Shown: positions 46,174-58,269, numbered from the stretch's first letter. The stretch is DNA of 64,000 nucleotides from Saxidomus purpurata (GCA_022818135.1 JAFMSR010000009.1:21144115-21208114); one strand, 5' to 3'. Notes: generated from the sequence alone by a model not told the origin. A program made the numbers and translations.

Positions 46174-48029
46174 TGCATTGTAAAATGTAACACCCCTCAC
46201 TGGCTATTTGACTGCATAGCTTTCACCACACAGAGACTAAAATTCAAGCCAGAAATGGATAAGCTTGGACTTGCATGGTTTCGCTATTAATAATTATTCT
46301 CAGTCTAAGAAAAGCCCTAAGTTAATGTGTATAAAGGTTGTTGGAGAATAACATAGTAGACTGTCAAATGACTGATAAAATTAGTTATCTAATTTACTCC
46401 AGTTGCTATCAGACCCCATCCTGTAGGTCACTAGTCAAAATCCTAAACAACTTTTGTATAAATGCAATTTTTTATATTCAGTAAGTTCTTAGTATTTTAA
46501 TTGTAGTAGTAAACATGCTGTTTCACTGGTTAGTGGGTGTTGATTTAAATTGGCAACCCAAAACATAAAAATTCAATCTTGTTATTATTTAGCAAATCAT
46601 AGTCTGCACATAACAGAAATTAGCAGGAAGTGACGGGTGACATGTTGGTAGGGGTTGCCCAACCACTGTACCTGTTACATGCCTGTTTCAGTTATAAAAT
46701 ACTGTAACTGTAATTTATATCTTATATATAATTTAATACTGTATGGTAGTTTGCACTGTATGTATGGCACCATATAATATTATAATTAAACAAAATTTCA
46801 CTGGCTATTATCTGTAATATGTTGGGGACGGAGGGGGTAGGGGGGGCGGGTTCAGGATAAATGTAAGCCGGTTTCTACTTACAAACCTACTTGTACTACC
46901 TCCAATTGAATGAAACATCAACCCTTTTATCATGATCAGTAAGTAGATCCTTGCAGGTTTGGACTGGCCACTGGCCATACAGATGCTACATCTGATCACC
47001 TGCATCTTTCTTACCAGTTTAACTATAACAGACTCTTACTCTCTTACTTCAGAAGGAGGCACATAGAAAAAATTGATTTTAATCAAGTTGTATACCTTGA
47101 AATAGGTTTTATTAGATTTGTAATATATATCAGTCTTGTGAGAACCCTCACACTTGATTAATAATTGTATTTTAGTATTACAAGTAGTTCTTTTACTGAA
47201 GATCCTAATTAAATTAAGTAGTAAGTTCTGCAAAGAGCTCATTATTTAAGTATACAATAGTATAATATCACTAAAAGAGTACCATAATCATGTTGTATAA
47301 AATGAATAAAACATTTTAAAAAATAAGGGCTAAGATGGCAAAATTGTGCTTGTGTGGACTTCCCGTAAAGCCAGTGATACCGGCTAACACCTATTTTTTT
47401 GTAGTTTTATTTTTGAACACCTCTATATTAATTGTGTGTAGTTTGTAATCTTAATAGCTTAATAAAGAAAATAATATGAAAATCACATCTATTACTAAGT
47501 CACAATTTACTCTGGTCTCAGTAGACCGGTTGTATTATAAGTTATGTTGTCATATAGTACTTCTGACACTGATCTTCTCTGGTTAGTTTCATAAATTGAA
47601 ACAATTTTAGAAATCTTTCAAAGGGCCTTTTTTCCTGTAAGTGTGGCAGAGGTGGTGCTTGAACTCTGTCCGGTTTATTAAATTTGTTCCTCATCTCTGA
47701 TAGTTTCCTTAAAATGCCTAGCTTACATCAATTTGAACAAATATAGATCTTTTAAGTTCTTTCTACATATCTAAATTCCAAAATAACTAAAATAAAAAAT
47801 GAGTACCATCATTGCTGAGCTCTATTCTGCAGTCTCATAGTTATTGAGGTTTTTGAAACATGTGAGGTTACACCCCCCTTTATAAATATAGAGTGTTGCT
47901 TAGCTCTTTCATATTGTTGTCAGTCTTCCATCAAATTATTTGCTAATGCTACATGTGTATTCCAAGAACAATTTTTCCAAATGATCTACTACATGTATAG
48001 TATAAAAGTAAAAGTGCTTTTTTATTATA

Positions 48030-48268
48030 GTGTCACCCCTTTTTAAAGGGCCAGCCATTTCTGACTTATGAGAGACTTTTTGAGCACATGTACCTCCCGA
48101 ATCCTACCATTTAATGCCAGGCACCAGGCAGGTAGGCATACGGTAACCATTATTTAACTAGCTGGCGGCTCACCAACCAGCTATATCAGAACGGACCCCT
48201 GGTGGGCTTCGAACCTTCGACCTCCCACTCCAAAGGCGGATGCCTAAACCACTAGACCAAGGGAGACG
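48030..48268 (-). mobile_element. tRNA-derived SINE, family 2
   Basis: The minus strand begins CCGTCTCCCTTGGTCTAGTGGTTTAGGC, a good A box (TGGTCTAGTGG), and has B box GGTTCGAAGCC at tRNA spacing. A ~160 bp body follows. The anticodon stem does not pair well, so it is a SINE, not a tRNA gene. Confidence 0.75.
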
Positions 48269-49628
48269 GTATATGTACATGTGTTACCACCTCATAATAT
48301 CATCAGACTTATGTACATAGGATATGCAAACAAAATCTAAATGCTATTATCTCATAGCCTTTATACTGATGAAACTACTTATGTAAAAAATGCCATCAGA
48401 TAAATTAGATATTGGAATGTACATCATTTTTCTGCCCAGTAATTAACCATCCATTGATGTTCATTGTATCTTCTTCATCATCAGTATATCAAATAAACAT
48501 ATAATTCCATATAAGATTATATGTTTCATGTACATACATGTATATGTTAACACCATATATGGCATTTTGAGACTGTATAATCTAGGCTGTGAGATGTGTC
48601 TTCTCCAGGGTTCTAATTGAATCTGCTATCCACCACTGGATGCAGAGTTGTGTCATGCAATTGGACCATTCCATTATTCTACAGAGGGTCCAAAATAATT
48701 TTGCAAATGATTTTTAATCTGTTTTTTGGTTCATTTCCTGGAAAGTTTTATAAATTTTATCCCAAAATGGGTGAGAAAATTTATAATACATAACAGTCTG
48801 TTTAATTTTACTTTAAATTTATTACTACCCCAATAAAGTATTACTCAAACCACCTCAACAGGGGTTCTGAATCTAAAAGAATGGTAGCAGTGACATAAAG
48901 TATATGAAACTGCGTGCCAAGAATTAAACTACATTGAAATAAAGATTAACTTTAATAATCCTCTTCACTCTAGAAAATATCACTGTTTCCTAGAGGTTCA
49001 TTTTTTCTATGTGTTTTTATATACCCCACCTATAGAATAGGCCCACTAAAACACAATATAAAGTAACATGATATAAAATTTACATAGAATTAATCACCAT
49101 AGTCCACAGTACATAAATACTGCATTGCGCTTTAATTATCTTCTCTCCTCTAAGAATAATCTTAGATTTCTAGAGGGACATTTTTCACTTTCGGGCTACC
49201 GGAAAAAACCTAAATATTGTTCAAAACTTTTTTCTATTAAAACATTGGTCAAAATTAGGGGCTGTATAATCATCACAACTATAAATACTACAAAATAACA
49301 TTAAAAACCCCGTTCCAAATGCTTGATTTATTCGAAAACGCCATTTCAAGCTTTCAGTTTCTTCAATGTCAATTTACCCCACCCACTTGACACCCATCAA
49401 CATATCAATTCAAGGTTCCAGTATAAAATTATTATACTTGAACACGGTCCTAAAAAGTGTCTTTAATGTAGAATTTATTTAACGAAAAGTGTAGATGGCA
49501 ATTAACATTAATTACGCCCGTTTTCTCGCACATCGGGATCAATTTCCTGCCAAAGTCACTCCGACAGGTGTTCAAATTTGACACATACTGTGATATGAAA
49601 ACTGTGGATCTTTGACACTTATTGATGT

Positions 49629-50666
49629 CATTTTTGGCCTGGGGACTGAAAGTCCCCAAGGCCTAAGTTAGTATACCACATTTCAAACCCTGCAAGAATT
49701 TTAGCCGTGCTATGTGCGAATAACAACTGTAAACATGCGCTATGCGAAAGTAGTGCAAGACAGACCAGATCAATCTTCTGTTTGAATGCCGCATATGATA
49801 AGAACATGTTACAAATAAAAATAGTACATAAAACTTCAAACGACTGCAGGAAGGTATATAGCTTACGGGCTGCATTACACATTTTTTCTGTTTTAGAAAT
49901 TAATGCGCTGTTAGCTGATTACGGAAGATAATCATATGCATATCACGGAAAAGTACGGATATTTACGGAAATTTACGAAAACGTACGAAGCTCGATATAA
50001 GAGTTTGTAGTTTGATTTTCAAATTTCCGATGTTATTTCATTGACAACTTTGTTATTTACGAACGATAACATACATATTTACCTAAAATAAATGTCTCTA
50101 AAAAAAGATATAATTTACGTACATTCCCGAGAAGGAACTAACGTGATCAAATTCACCCGCCATTTATCGAGGACGCTGCATGCATGTCGAGGACCAGTGA
50201 ACGGTTTCACTGATTACAACTACAAGTTAACCCTGAATCATTTTTGGTTTTCTCTGTTATACACATTGTACAGTACTGTATTTATATTTCATTGCTGGTA
50301 TTGCTTTGTTTATTTCTGTTTCAAGGTCTTGTCATTGGTACACAATAATTTTCGATCCACATCAACAGATCATATCGCTTGAAGTTGTACAAAGCGCAGA
50401 TCGAATTATTTGTACTGGCTTAAACATTTTATAATGTTGACTATGTGATTATTTTTCATTTAACGTACATTTCATAATAAAACAAACTTCCCTGTCACCC
50501 ATATATTTGTGAATCATTCATTCTGTGTCATATATTGAATTTCGTCCTCTGCACATTTCGACCCGCGCTTTAGGTAAGATTCAACGCAGAACACGTAGGT
50601 GAAAAGTTGTTTTTCGGGGAGTTAACCTATAGCCCCCAGGCCTTCAGCGCTCACAGCGCTTTGATT
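49629..50666 (+). mobile_element. Interspersed element, copy 3 (longest)
   Basis: The left end TTTTTGGCCTGGGGACTGAAAGTCCCCAAGGCC folds into a perfect GGGGAC/GTCCCC hairpin within a GGCCT/AGGCC stem. The right end is CAGGCCTTCAGCGCTCACAGCGCTTTGATT. Internally it shares ~500 bp with copy 2 and ~330 bp with copy 1. It sits at the end of copy A of the LINE block. No transposase is recognisable, so it is probably non-autonomous. Confidence 0.7.
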
Positions 50667-50754
50667 ATTGTTAAGGTATGAAACTTCCAATTGATCTTAT
50701 TCTTTCGGTCTGATTAAAAGGTCTAAGTCTAGATAAAATGTGAAATCTCAAAGT

Positions 50755-50951
50755 GATCGTATAACGTGTATAATCCGTTTATCGTGTAGCGTGTAGCGTG
50801 CGCTTCGTACATCGTGTATATCGTGTATCGTTCTGAATCGCTCATCGTGTATTTACCGAACGTGCAACGTGCGTCTAACGTGCGTACATCGTGCGTACAT
50901 CGTGCGTGTATCGTGCACTCCGTGTGACAACTGTTACGTTCCGACTACTGT
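50755..50951 (-). repeat. 27 bp terminal inverted repeat with subterminal CGTG array, right
   Basis: Partner of 44405-44431: the perfect 27 bp complement is at 50925-50951. Inward lie tandem AACGTGCGTCTAACGTGCGTACATCGTGCG-like words and CGTGTATCGT words. The 6.5 kb between the two ends is a candidate transposon or two half-elements. Confidence 0.8.
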
Positions 50952-51369
50952 ATCTGTTAATTTGTAGTATGTACACGTATATATATTTGTAAATAAATTT
51001 GTATAAACTAAATGATACTTTCGGGACATGCTTTAAGAATGAAGAAAGCGAACATGAGGACAATATATAATTTTAATAAAAGATTTTGAATGATATGAAT
51101 GCTGTCAGAATAAACTAGCATTCAATGTTTTTCTACATTTTGAAGCCATGCCTTTTGATTTCTAATGACCATGAAAGTTCAATGAAAACTATATGTCAGT
51201 TTGTAGATATTGTATAATGAAATATTTAGCGTAAATTTTGACAAGATATCTGCAAACTGAAAAAGTAGCCTTTGTCTGCAATTATTTACTTGCAATACGC
51301 TCATATAATCTGGGGTAATAATATTCATAGTATTTACTCATCCCAGGTCCATGTTAGCTTCAAACTATA
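50952..51369. other. Non-coding spacer
   Basis: Nothing recognised. Confidence 0.4.
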
Positions 51370-52027
51370 ATGATGCGCAACGTGACAAAAGGGCCCTTGT
51401 GGTCCAAATATGTCATATATTTTGAAGCAAATATGCTACAGTTAAAATCGATGTATCAAATTAAAGAGCATGTTAATGAATACCATCGAAATTTTTATGT
51501 CAGCATTGCTCATGAATATCAATAAGGTGAAAAGACACGTGCACAAAATCGATTCTGTTAAGGTTACTTCCAATTCTAACGAACCTACTGTATTTTAAAA
51601 CAAGAGACATTCAGCTATCAAACGATGTCTTTCTTTTCAAAATATGTTTATTTTAGGCTAAAATACAAGCATTCAAGATTAGCTCATTTGCATAATTTAT
51701 GCATAATTATGATAATTAGCAAAATTTTGAATAACTGTTACTCCGCCACAGATCAACTGATTTTCATAAGCCATACATTTTTGTAAATTTCAGAGTCTGC
51801 GCTTTTATATACACATTGTTGCAAGCTTTCAAAAGTTTTTATAAAAAAAGTTCGAATTTTAGCACGAGCCATTTAAGTCAATAAATATTCATAACTATTT
51901 TTGTCGTTAAAATTTTGTTGGTATTACAGTATATGCTCTTTAAATGGTACCAACATCAAACGTGTATCTCTGATAGTTCAAAAGTTACACATTATTTTAC
52001 ATTTAAGGGCCCTTTTGTCATGTGCAT
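51370..52027. mobile_element. MITE-like element with AAGGGCCCTTTTGTC ends
   Basis: GACAAAAGGGCCCTT at 51384-51398 is the perfect reverse complement of 52006-52020, and weaker complementarity continues on both sides (ATGCGCA / TGTGCAT). It is a ~650 bp element without a credible ORF. It lies against the outer inverted-repeat right arm. Confidence 0.7.
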
Positions 52028-52178
52028 TACAAGCTTCCATCAGTACTGTTTCATCTACGGACCGTACATTAATTTTGTTTAAATTTTGTAACGCATCGAA
52101 CAGTTGACTTGGAACTTGACTTCGGAGCACCGGCGTTTGGTTCACTTCTATCAAAGATGTTAAGAAAAGTAGACACTG
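52028..52178 (-). repeat. Outer inverted repeat, right arm
   Basis: Reverse complement of 43040-43105 plus 43328-43401, at roughly 85% identity by eye and contiguous here. It ends ..AAGAAAAGTAGACACTG. Confidence 0.75.
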
Positions 52179-52908
52179 TTTAATGAAACGAATACAGCCT
52201 AGAATGGCAAAATTATTTTTCTATCGGTCTGTGTAAGAATTTCATTTCTGAAATTCTAGTTACAAGGAAAACAGTAAGACACCTAATTTCCACATCCATT
52301 CTCGTCCGCCATCTTGGAAATTCCGAAAAAATGTTAACCGTCTCAGTTACACCACAGTATAGCACTTCACTTTTTGGTTTTACCATGTTTAGAAAGTCCT
52401 ATGACAACATTTATAGAAGAAATGTTCAAGTGGTGGAAATGAATGACTTCACGGCCTGATTATATATGATGTCACAAGTTTCTCACTGTGTTTCGTAACG
52501 CATTTTGAGTATGTGTGATAAACACATGTAAGTGGCATACTTTATGACATACATAACTCCATTAATCATTTTTGAGATAAGTTAACATGCAGGGACATCA
52601 AAATAGATTTGAAATATGGAATAGCCATTTTGTGAGTGTGTACCAGTTAAGATACTGGAGAATTTGTTTCTTATAGAAAAAGGAAAGGCAATACGAGATT
52701 TATCTTTTTAAACTGTTGAGTCAAGATGTTTTTAACCTGATTTAGAGATTGATAATTTACATGCTCAGAAATAAAGATAACATGGACATAAACATGATCA
52801 AACAATTTTTTCAAGTTTTGTAACATGCTTTAAAATGTAACAGTTGTGACATAAAATTTAAATATTTTGACTTTTATGAATAATACTTTTATTTTGAACC
52901 TGTAAACG
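52179..52908. other. Non-coding stretch
   Basis: No exon recognised. Confidence 0.4.
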
Positions 52909-53060
52909 GTGTAAAATGACTACTAAACATGAAAAAAGTCCATTTAAAAGAGACAAACTTTAGGAATAAGGATATGGCTAGTGAAAAAGTCCTATTCAAG
53001 TGCAAAGAAATGGTAAAGTTGTACAGTGAGAAACAACTAAAATCAGATTCCATCAAGTAA
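52909..53060 (+). pseudogene. Basic ORF fragment, plus-strand member of an inverted pair
   Basis: Frames read MTTKHEKSPFKRDKL, then, shifted, NKDMASEKVLFKCKEMVKLY and SEKQLKSDSIK. The same order of residues recurs on the minus strand at 53590-53140. It is a Lys-rich, transposon-ORF-like sequence of unknown family. An ATCAA|GTAAGC donor-like site ends it. Confidence 0.4.
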
Positions 53061-53139
53061 GCAAAATTATTTCTTTTTAGGGGTACATGTAGCATTTTTT
53101 ATTAAATATTTCACTATACATGAGATGTATGCATTAGAT

Positions 53140-53590
53140 TATTTTGGTTATGTTGTTCTTGCAAATTCTTGTGTCCTGGTTTTCTGGCTTGTTACAGCTG
53201 ATTTTGACTTTAATAACTTAACAGGTGTCTTATTCTCTTTAATTGAATCTTAATTTTAAGCAGCTTTTGTTTTAAGACGCAGCCGCCTTCATCTGCTTTA
53301 GCGACTTTAATGTGGCTTGAGCTTTATTTCTGCATCGTGTATTTAAGAGTTGTCTCAGTTCTTTTACCTATTTGTCTATACGATTCATTCTCGGCGTGCT
53401 TCTTTAGTTTCAAATATTTAAACTTTTTTCTGAAGTTTGGGATCTGATTTTACCTTCTCCCTGTACCTTTTTACCCATTCTTTCTTGCACTTGAAGAGGG
53501 CTTGTTTTTACAAGATGTATCCTTATTTCTATAGTTTTTCCCTTTAAAATGGACTTTGACACCAGTCTCATGTTTAGTAGTTATCTTTCA
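53140..53590 (-). pseudogene. Basic ORF fragment, minus-strand member of an inverted pair
   Basis: Minus-strand pieces read TTKHETGVKVHFKGK, LFKCKKEWVKRYREKVKSD, FKYLKLKKHAENESYRQ, KRTETTLKYTMQK and SIKENKTPVKLLKSKSAV, in several frames. The repeated K/R-rich YREK..DP pattern is reminiscent of unclassified basic ORFs of molluscan transposons. It is decayed by stops. Family not identified. Confidence 0.45.
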
Positions 53591-54612
53591 CTGTTAAGCT
53601 GTGCAAATCAATAATATTACTCATAAAAGTCAAAAGATAAATTTAATGCTACAACTGTCACAATCATGGCATGTTGCAAAATGTAAATAAATTTACTCCT
53701 TTATTGTGTCCAACAGGTTGAAGCAGTTTTCAAAAGAGTAGGCGACATAAGGGGGTACTTGTATTCATCTCTTTTAATGATACTTGCATGTATTTGGGAA
53801 GCAAGAACATACCTTACAACTGAGGCAGACTGTAGATGGAACATTACATATAACACAAATAAATAAAGATATAGCTGCGGTTTGCTGACACTCCCTTGCA
53901 TTATCCTTTTATTAAAAGCCTTTCGGTTTTTATTTGCCTTATTGTGCAGCACTTCTTCTCTGGTAAAGACACTGCTAATTCTGAAAGCCTCAGTATCTTA
54001 TCATAAACTTAAACTTCCCCAAAGGCTTACCATACTCTGTAACTTGGAAGACAACATAACTTACTTATTCAAGAGTAATACATGTAGGAGGGGGACATAA
54101 ATGTCAAAATAACAGATTATTAAAATTACACAGCACAATTGCTTTGTCAGGCTGAACAGTCGTGTACCAACTGCGACTGGACTTTCTACAACTCTTCATA
54201 GAAGCTAGTCTTGCAACAAAGAATTAATGCTGAATACCACAGGTTCATATTACACAGAATCAGTGGATTCAGTGGGTACGTACTGTATTAGTAATTGTCT
54301 TTAACCTTTGACTATACTCGTAATTATGTGCATGGCTTGTAATAGTCCCACTGTGTTATTTTACCAAATCAATGACTGAATGTGAAACTACATTTTTAAA
54401 GTACTTTAAGTGCTTCTTATGCAACATCACTCATCACAGCTAACAGTGTGGTTCAATCTTTATTTAAAAGCCAAGAACATGTGTTACATGTATACGTAAA
54501 TTGAGCATACACAGCTATAATAGTATGTTTTGTTTGCCTTTTGGTGAATCTAGTGCGAAGCTTATTTTAATAAGAAAATAATAACACCAATGGAAAACTT
54601 GAACCAAAGCTA
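53591..54612. other. Non-coding stretch
   Basis: No gene recognised. The ORFs at 53701 and 53882 lack splice signals and domains. Confidence 0.4.
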
Positions 54613-54962
54613 GGATGACGTGGTGGTCAAGTGGTGAAAGATCTTGACTACCAAATGGAGGTCCCTGGTTTGAATCCTGGTCGGGGCACTGGTAATTTCG
54701 TAAACGTTTCTCAGTGTTTCCCACCCATCTAGAGATGAACTGGTTAGAAATTCAGAGGTATTCTCAACTGTATCAGTGCTATATACCTGGCATGTAAAAT
54801 TACCAAGGGGTCTATTTGTAAAAGAGTTAGGGTCTGGTACCCTGGTTCCTGTGTATCTTCATGTATGATCTTTTCAACCTGGGCCTGTCATGAGTCCTGG
54901 CAAATTCACCCATGGACGTATTCCCAGGGTAGGTCTGGACTATAAACAATCAAAGGAAAAAA
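54613..54962 (+). mobile_element. tRNA-derived SINE, family 1, copy 2
   Basis: The tRNA-like head has A box TGGTCAAGTGG and B box GGTTTGAATCC, followed by the conserved body CAGTGTTTCCCACCCATCTAGAGATGAACTGGTTAG..AGGTATT..GGTCTATTTGTAAAAGAG..GGTACCCTGG. Its partner in opposite orientation is at 40928-41222. The 3' end runs into AAAGGAAAAAAGATAAAG. Confidence 0.85.
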
Positions 54963-55205
54963 GATAAAGAAATAAACCAAAGTTAGAAACTGAAATGAAC
55001 ATAGATATCAATTACTCTGGTCATCTATATTATGTACACATATGGGTCCAAATATCCAGACTCTGGTATACTAACTTCTGCTGTTGCAATCCCATCAAAC
55101 AGCTTACTACATAGACAGATTGCCAAATTAGTGCCCCACTGTGTTCCTTTAATTGTTCGTTTTGTCCTCGTGTGTTTGCTTTGTATGCTAGTGTGTGTTG
55201 GTAGT

Positions 55206-55244
55206 GTATATGTGTGTGTGTACATGATTGTGTGTGTGTGTGTG

Positions 55245-55276
<32 letters not shown>
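55206..55276. repeat. (GT)n microsatellite
   Basis: About 35 GT/TG dinucleotides with a few interruptions inside the copy B RNase H region. Copy A lacks it. Confidence 0.95.
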
Positions 55277-55277
<1 letters not shown>

Positions 55278-56783
55278 TGGTGGTGTGCACTTCTGGGTGC
55301 TGTGGGGTTCGTTTTGGGGAGGCTGCGTTTTTGGTACGTGGCATTCCCTGTTTGATATTATTTTTGTTTTTTTCCATTTACACAGCATAAAAGATTGGAA
55401 TAGAGACTGCATTGAGCGGGGTTTACATCATCAACCTAAACAAGTTGCTATATTTTCAGATTCACTATCATCTCTGGTCTCTATTCAATAAAACAACAGT
55501 CATTCTAGCCCAGAGTTATCGTCAACATTATGACATAAATATAATCAATGCCTAGAAACAGGCCTACCTGTTACCATGTCATGGTGCCCAGCTCATATAT
55601 GTATATAAGGTAATGAGAGTGCATATGGTGCAGCCAAAAGGGGCCTGGATTAAGCGGCCGTCAACCTGGACATTCTAAACTCACCCACCTAAATATATTT
55701 CAGGATTCGAACCACTATCCTGGACGGATGGCTTAGGCAATTGAAATATAAAACTTTCAAAAACACATTTAGCCGCAATTCAGTGGGACTAAGCCGTCCA
55801 ATCAGATTCTCCACAAATTGCTGGTCAAATCAATAACACGGCTTAGGCTGGGCTTAAACTTCCTACCAGCCAGCATGGGTTAGTATATACTTGTAGGGGT
55901 TGACTTGGTTTGCACTCAGTGCAGTGTAGAATGCAACACCCATCATTGGCTATTTGACTGCACAGCTTTTACCACATAGAGACTAAAATTCAAGTCAGAG
56001 ATGGATATGCTTGGACTGGATTTGTCCATTAAAATGATATTCTCAGTCCAAGCAAAGCCTTAAGTAAATATGTGTACAGGTTGTTAGACAATCATAAAGT
56101 AGACAAAGTAATTAAACAAATATCACTGGGTATATTCTGTGATCTGTAGGGGTCAGGTTTGTTCTGTTCCTATTGTTGAACCCATACTCATGGGGATATT
56201 AAGATTTCAATCTTTTTACATGTAGTATCTCTCCTTCATTTAAATGTTAGCCGGTCTCTGCTTACAAACCTCCTCCTACTACCTCGAGTTGAAGAAATAA
56301 ACATCAACCCTTTACCTTAAAGTGCAGATCATGATCAGTGGATCGTTATGGGTTTGGTCTGGCCAGACAGCTGGTAGTTCTGATCACCAGCATATTTCTT
56401 ACCAGTATAGACTCTAACGTAAGAAGGGGGCACATAGTATAAATTAAGTTAATCCTAGTATACCTTGAAATAGGTTATATTGGATTTGGGATATATATCG
56501 ACTTGCGAGAATATTCAAACTTGATTTATAATCTTATTTCAGTATTACAAGTAGCTACTGTCAGAAACCCAACGTGATGATTAAGTAAAACTTTTTAATC
56601 TTTAACTTTAATGTTAAATAACATTAACGTATAGTAAGTTCTGAAAAGATCTTAGTTATTTAAATATGCAGTAGTACAGATCACTAGAAAAGTACTATAA
56701 TCATATTTGTATTCAATAGATACTACATTAAAAAGAAATCAGTCAGTCTCATAATGGACTATGATTAATGTTAACATCTATTA

Positions 56784-57213
56784 TTAAAGTGACATTATGC
56801 GCATTTTTTTTCAAGTAAAAATCAAGCTAAAAATGGTGTGTACAAAAGTGTAGAGAAAATAATAGCTTTTAACCCAATAAACCAAACTCTTCCCGCTACC
56901 AGTATGAAAAAATAACTTTCAAAATATTGATTTTCTTATTTGACTGGGAGAGTCAATTTAAGAAAAGAACAACTGCATGCAGGAGTTGCTTCCCTTCCAC
57001 TGCCGAAATCTCTACCAACATCTCAACAACGACACATTCAACTATCATTTTATCAGTCCGATTTTTTTTATATCTAAAGCACCAACTTCAAATACTAATG
57101 CGGCATAATCATTAATTTAACACATTTAAATGCACAGCAACCAAAAATTGCTTTTATAAAACTGTCACCAAAAATACACTTTATGCAGTAATATGCGCAT
57201 AATGTCACTTTAA
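56784..57213. mobile_element. MITE with 17 bp TIRs and TTAA target site
   Basis: Perfect inverted ends AGTGACATTATGCGCAT (56788-56804) and ATGCGCATAATGTCACT (57193-57209) enclose 422 bp, with TTAA on both sides (56784-56787 and 57210-57213). The paralogous position in copy A (around 47495) lacks the element and has a single CTAA. TTAA duplication suggests a piggyBac-type source transposase. No ORF of note. Confidence 0.9.
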
Positions 57214-58269
57214 GTCAATTTATTCTGATGTAAATAGACTGGTTGCATATTTGTAGTTATTGAGTACTTCTAACAGATCTCACGTGGTTAGTTTCCTAAA
57301 TTGTATCCCTTATTGAAATCCATCTAAGGTCCTTTTGGCCTGTAAGTAATGCTAAGGCGGTACTTGAACTCTGTCCGGCTAATTAAATTTATTCCTCATC
57401 TCAAAAAGTTTCCTTTTAAATACCTAGCTTAAATAAACTTGAACAAAATTAATATAGATCATTGTACATCTTTCTACAAATATAAATTTCAAAATAACTC
57501 ATAAAACATGAGTACCAATTAGCTTAATCCTGCCACTCTTGAGCTGGATTCTGCTGTCTCAAAGTAATTGAGGTTTTTGAAACATAATTCTACTCTCACA
57601 TGTTTAATTTTCAGTGCGGGTACATCCCCTTTTATAAGACAGTATAGTGTTCCTAAGCTCTTTCATATTGTTGTCCCCCTTATAAGTATAGTGTTGCTAA
57701 TCTCTTTCATATTGATGTCATGTCACCACGACCCTCCTGTTAAAAGACCGCATAAAGAACCAATTAGAAAGTAACATTATATGAAGCTATATTTAGAATT
57801 AATTGCCATAGTCCACGGTACATAATATGTATTATATAAGACTTTTATTATCTTCCTTTCTCTAAGCTTGAGGGTCACTTATCACTGTCTCTTGGCCGAC
57901 CGGAAAAAAAAACTAAAAATTGAAAACAACAGTGAGTCGCGTTAATGAACTTTATAATACCTTATTGTAAAACAACGGTAAACAACGAGGAAAATATAAA
58001 GGTGTTATCTCAAGGGTCAAATTTAGACTATATAAATTATTTGAATATTTGTGCCAAGATCTAAACTACATAAAATTATGCAGTGTTGATTTAACGAAAA
58101 TTGCTGATGGCAATTAACTTTAATCACCCGAATTTCTTTGCACCTCGGAATCAGTTTCCTGCCAACGTTACTCACAGGTGTTCAGATTTGACACTAACTG
58201 TGAAATATTTTCCCATCTATGGAAATTATGGATCTTTGAAAGTTATCGAAGTTTTTATAGATTGTCTGT

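Larger units (their letters stand above)
45420..49625 (+). mobile_element. LINE-RNase H block, copy A
   Basis: It starts just upstream of an RNase H domain: YTDGSKNPGSGILASAVVI at about 45475, then FSDSLSVLFSMK and VPAHVG with a frameshifted GNE..ADDADKRG. A LINE-type C-terminus (45919-46173) follows. The sequence then remains collinear with 54984-58245 through non-coding DNA, with shared words such as ACCATAGTCCACRGTACATAA and GATGGCAATTAAC. No RT was found 5'. The long shared non-coding tail is unusual for a LINE 3' UTR, so a segmental duplication or a composite element is possible. A SINE lies within. Confidence 0.7.
54984..58245 (+). mobile_element. LINE-RNase H block, copy B
   Basis: Collinear with 45420-49625. 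RNase H pieces are YTYGSKYPDSGILTSAVAI (about 55032), LHHQPKQVAIFSDSLSSL (about 55430) and VPAHI..GNESAYGAAKRGL. The C-terminal portion is broken by stops. A (GT)n array interrupts RNase H, and a TTAA-flanked MITE is inserted at 56788. The reading frames at 55025-55491 are by-products of the (GT)n array and RNase H. Confidence 0.7.

Noticed and set aside
48196..48268. Functional tRNA gene
   Set aside because: A and B boxes are good, but the anticodon stem and acceptor do not pair, and a SINE-like body follows.
55025..55491. Five overlapping ORFs around the GT array
   Set aside because: Val/Cys or Thr/His runs come from the (GT)n repeat; the only real signal is the broken RNase H piece, annotated as copy B.
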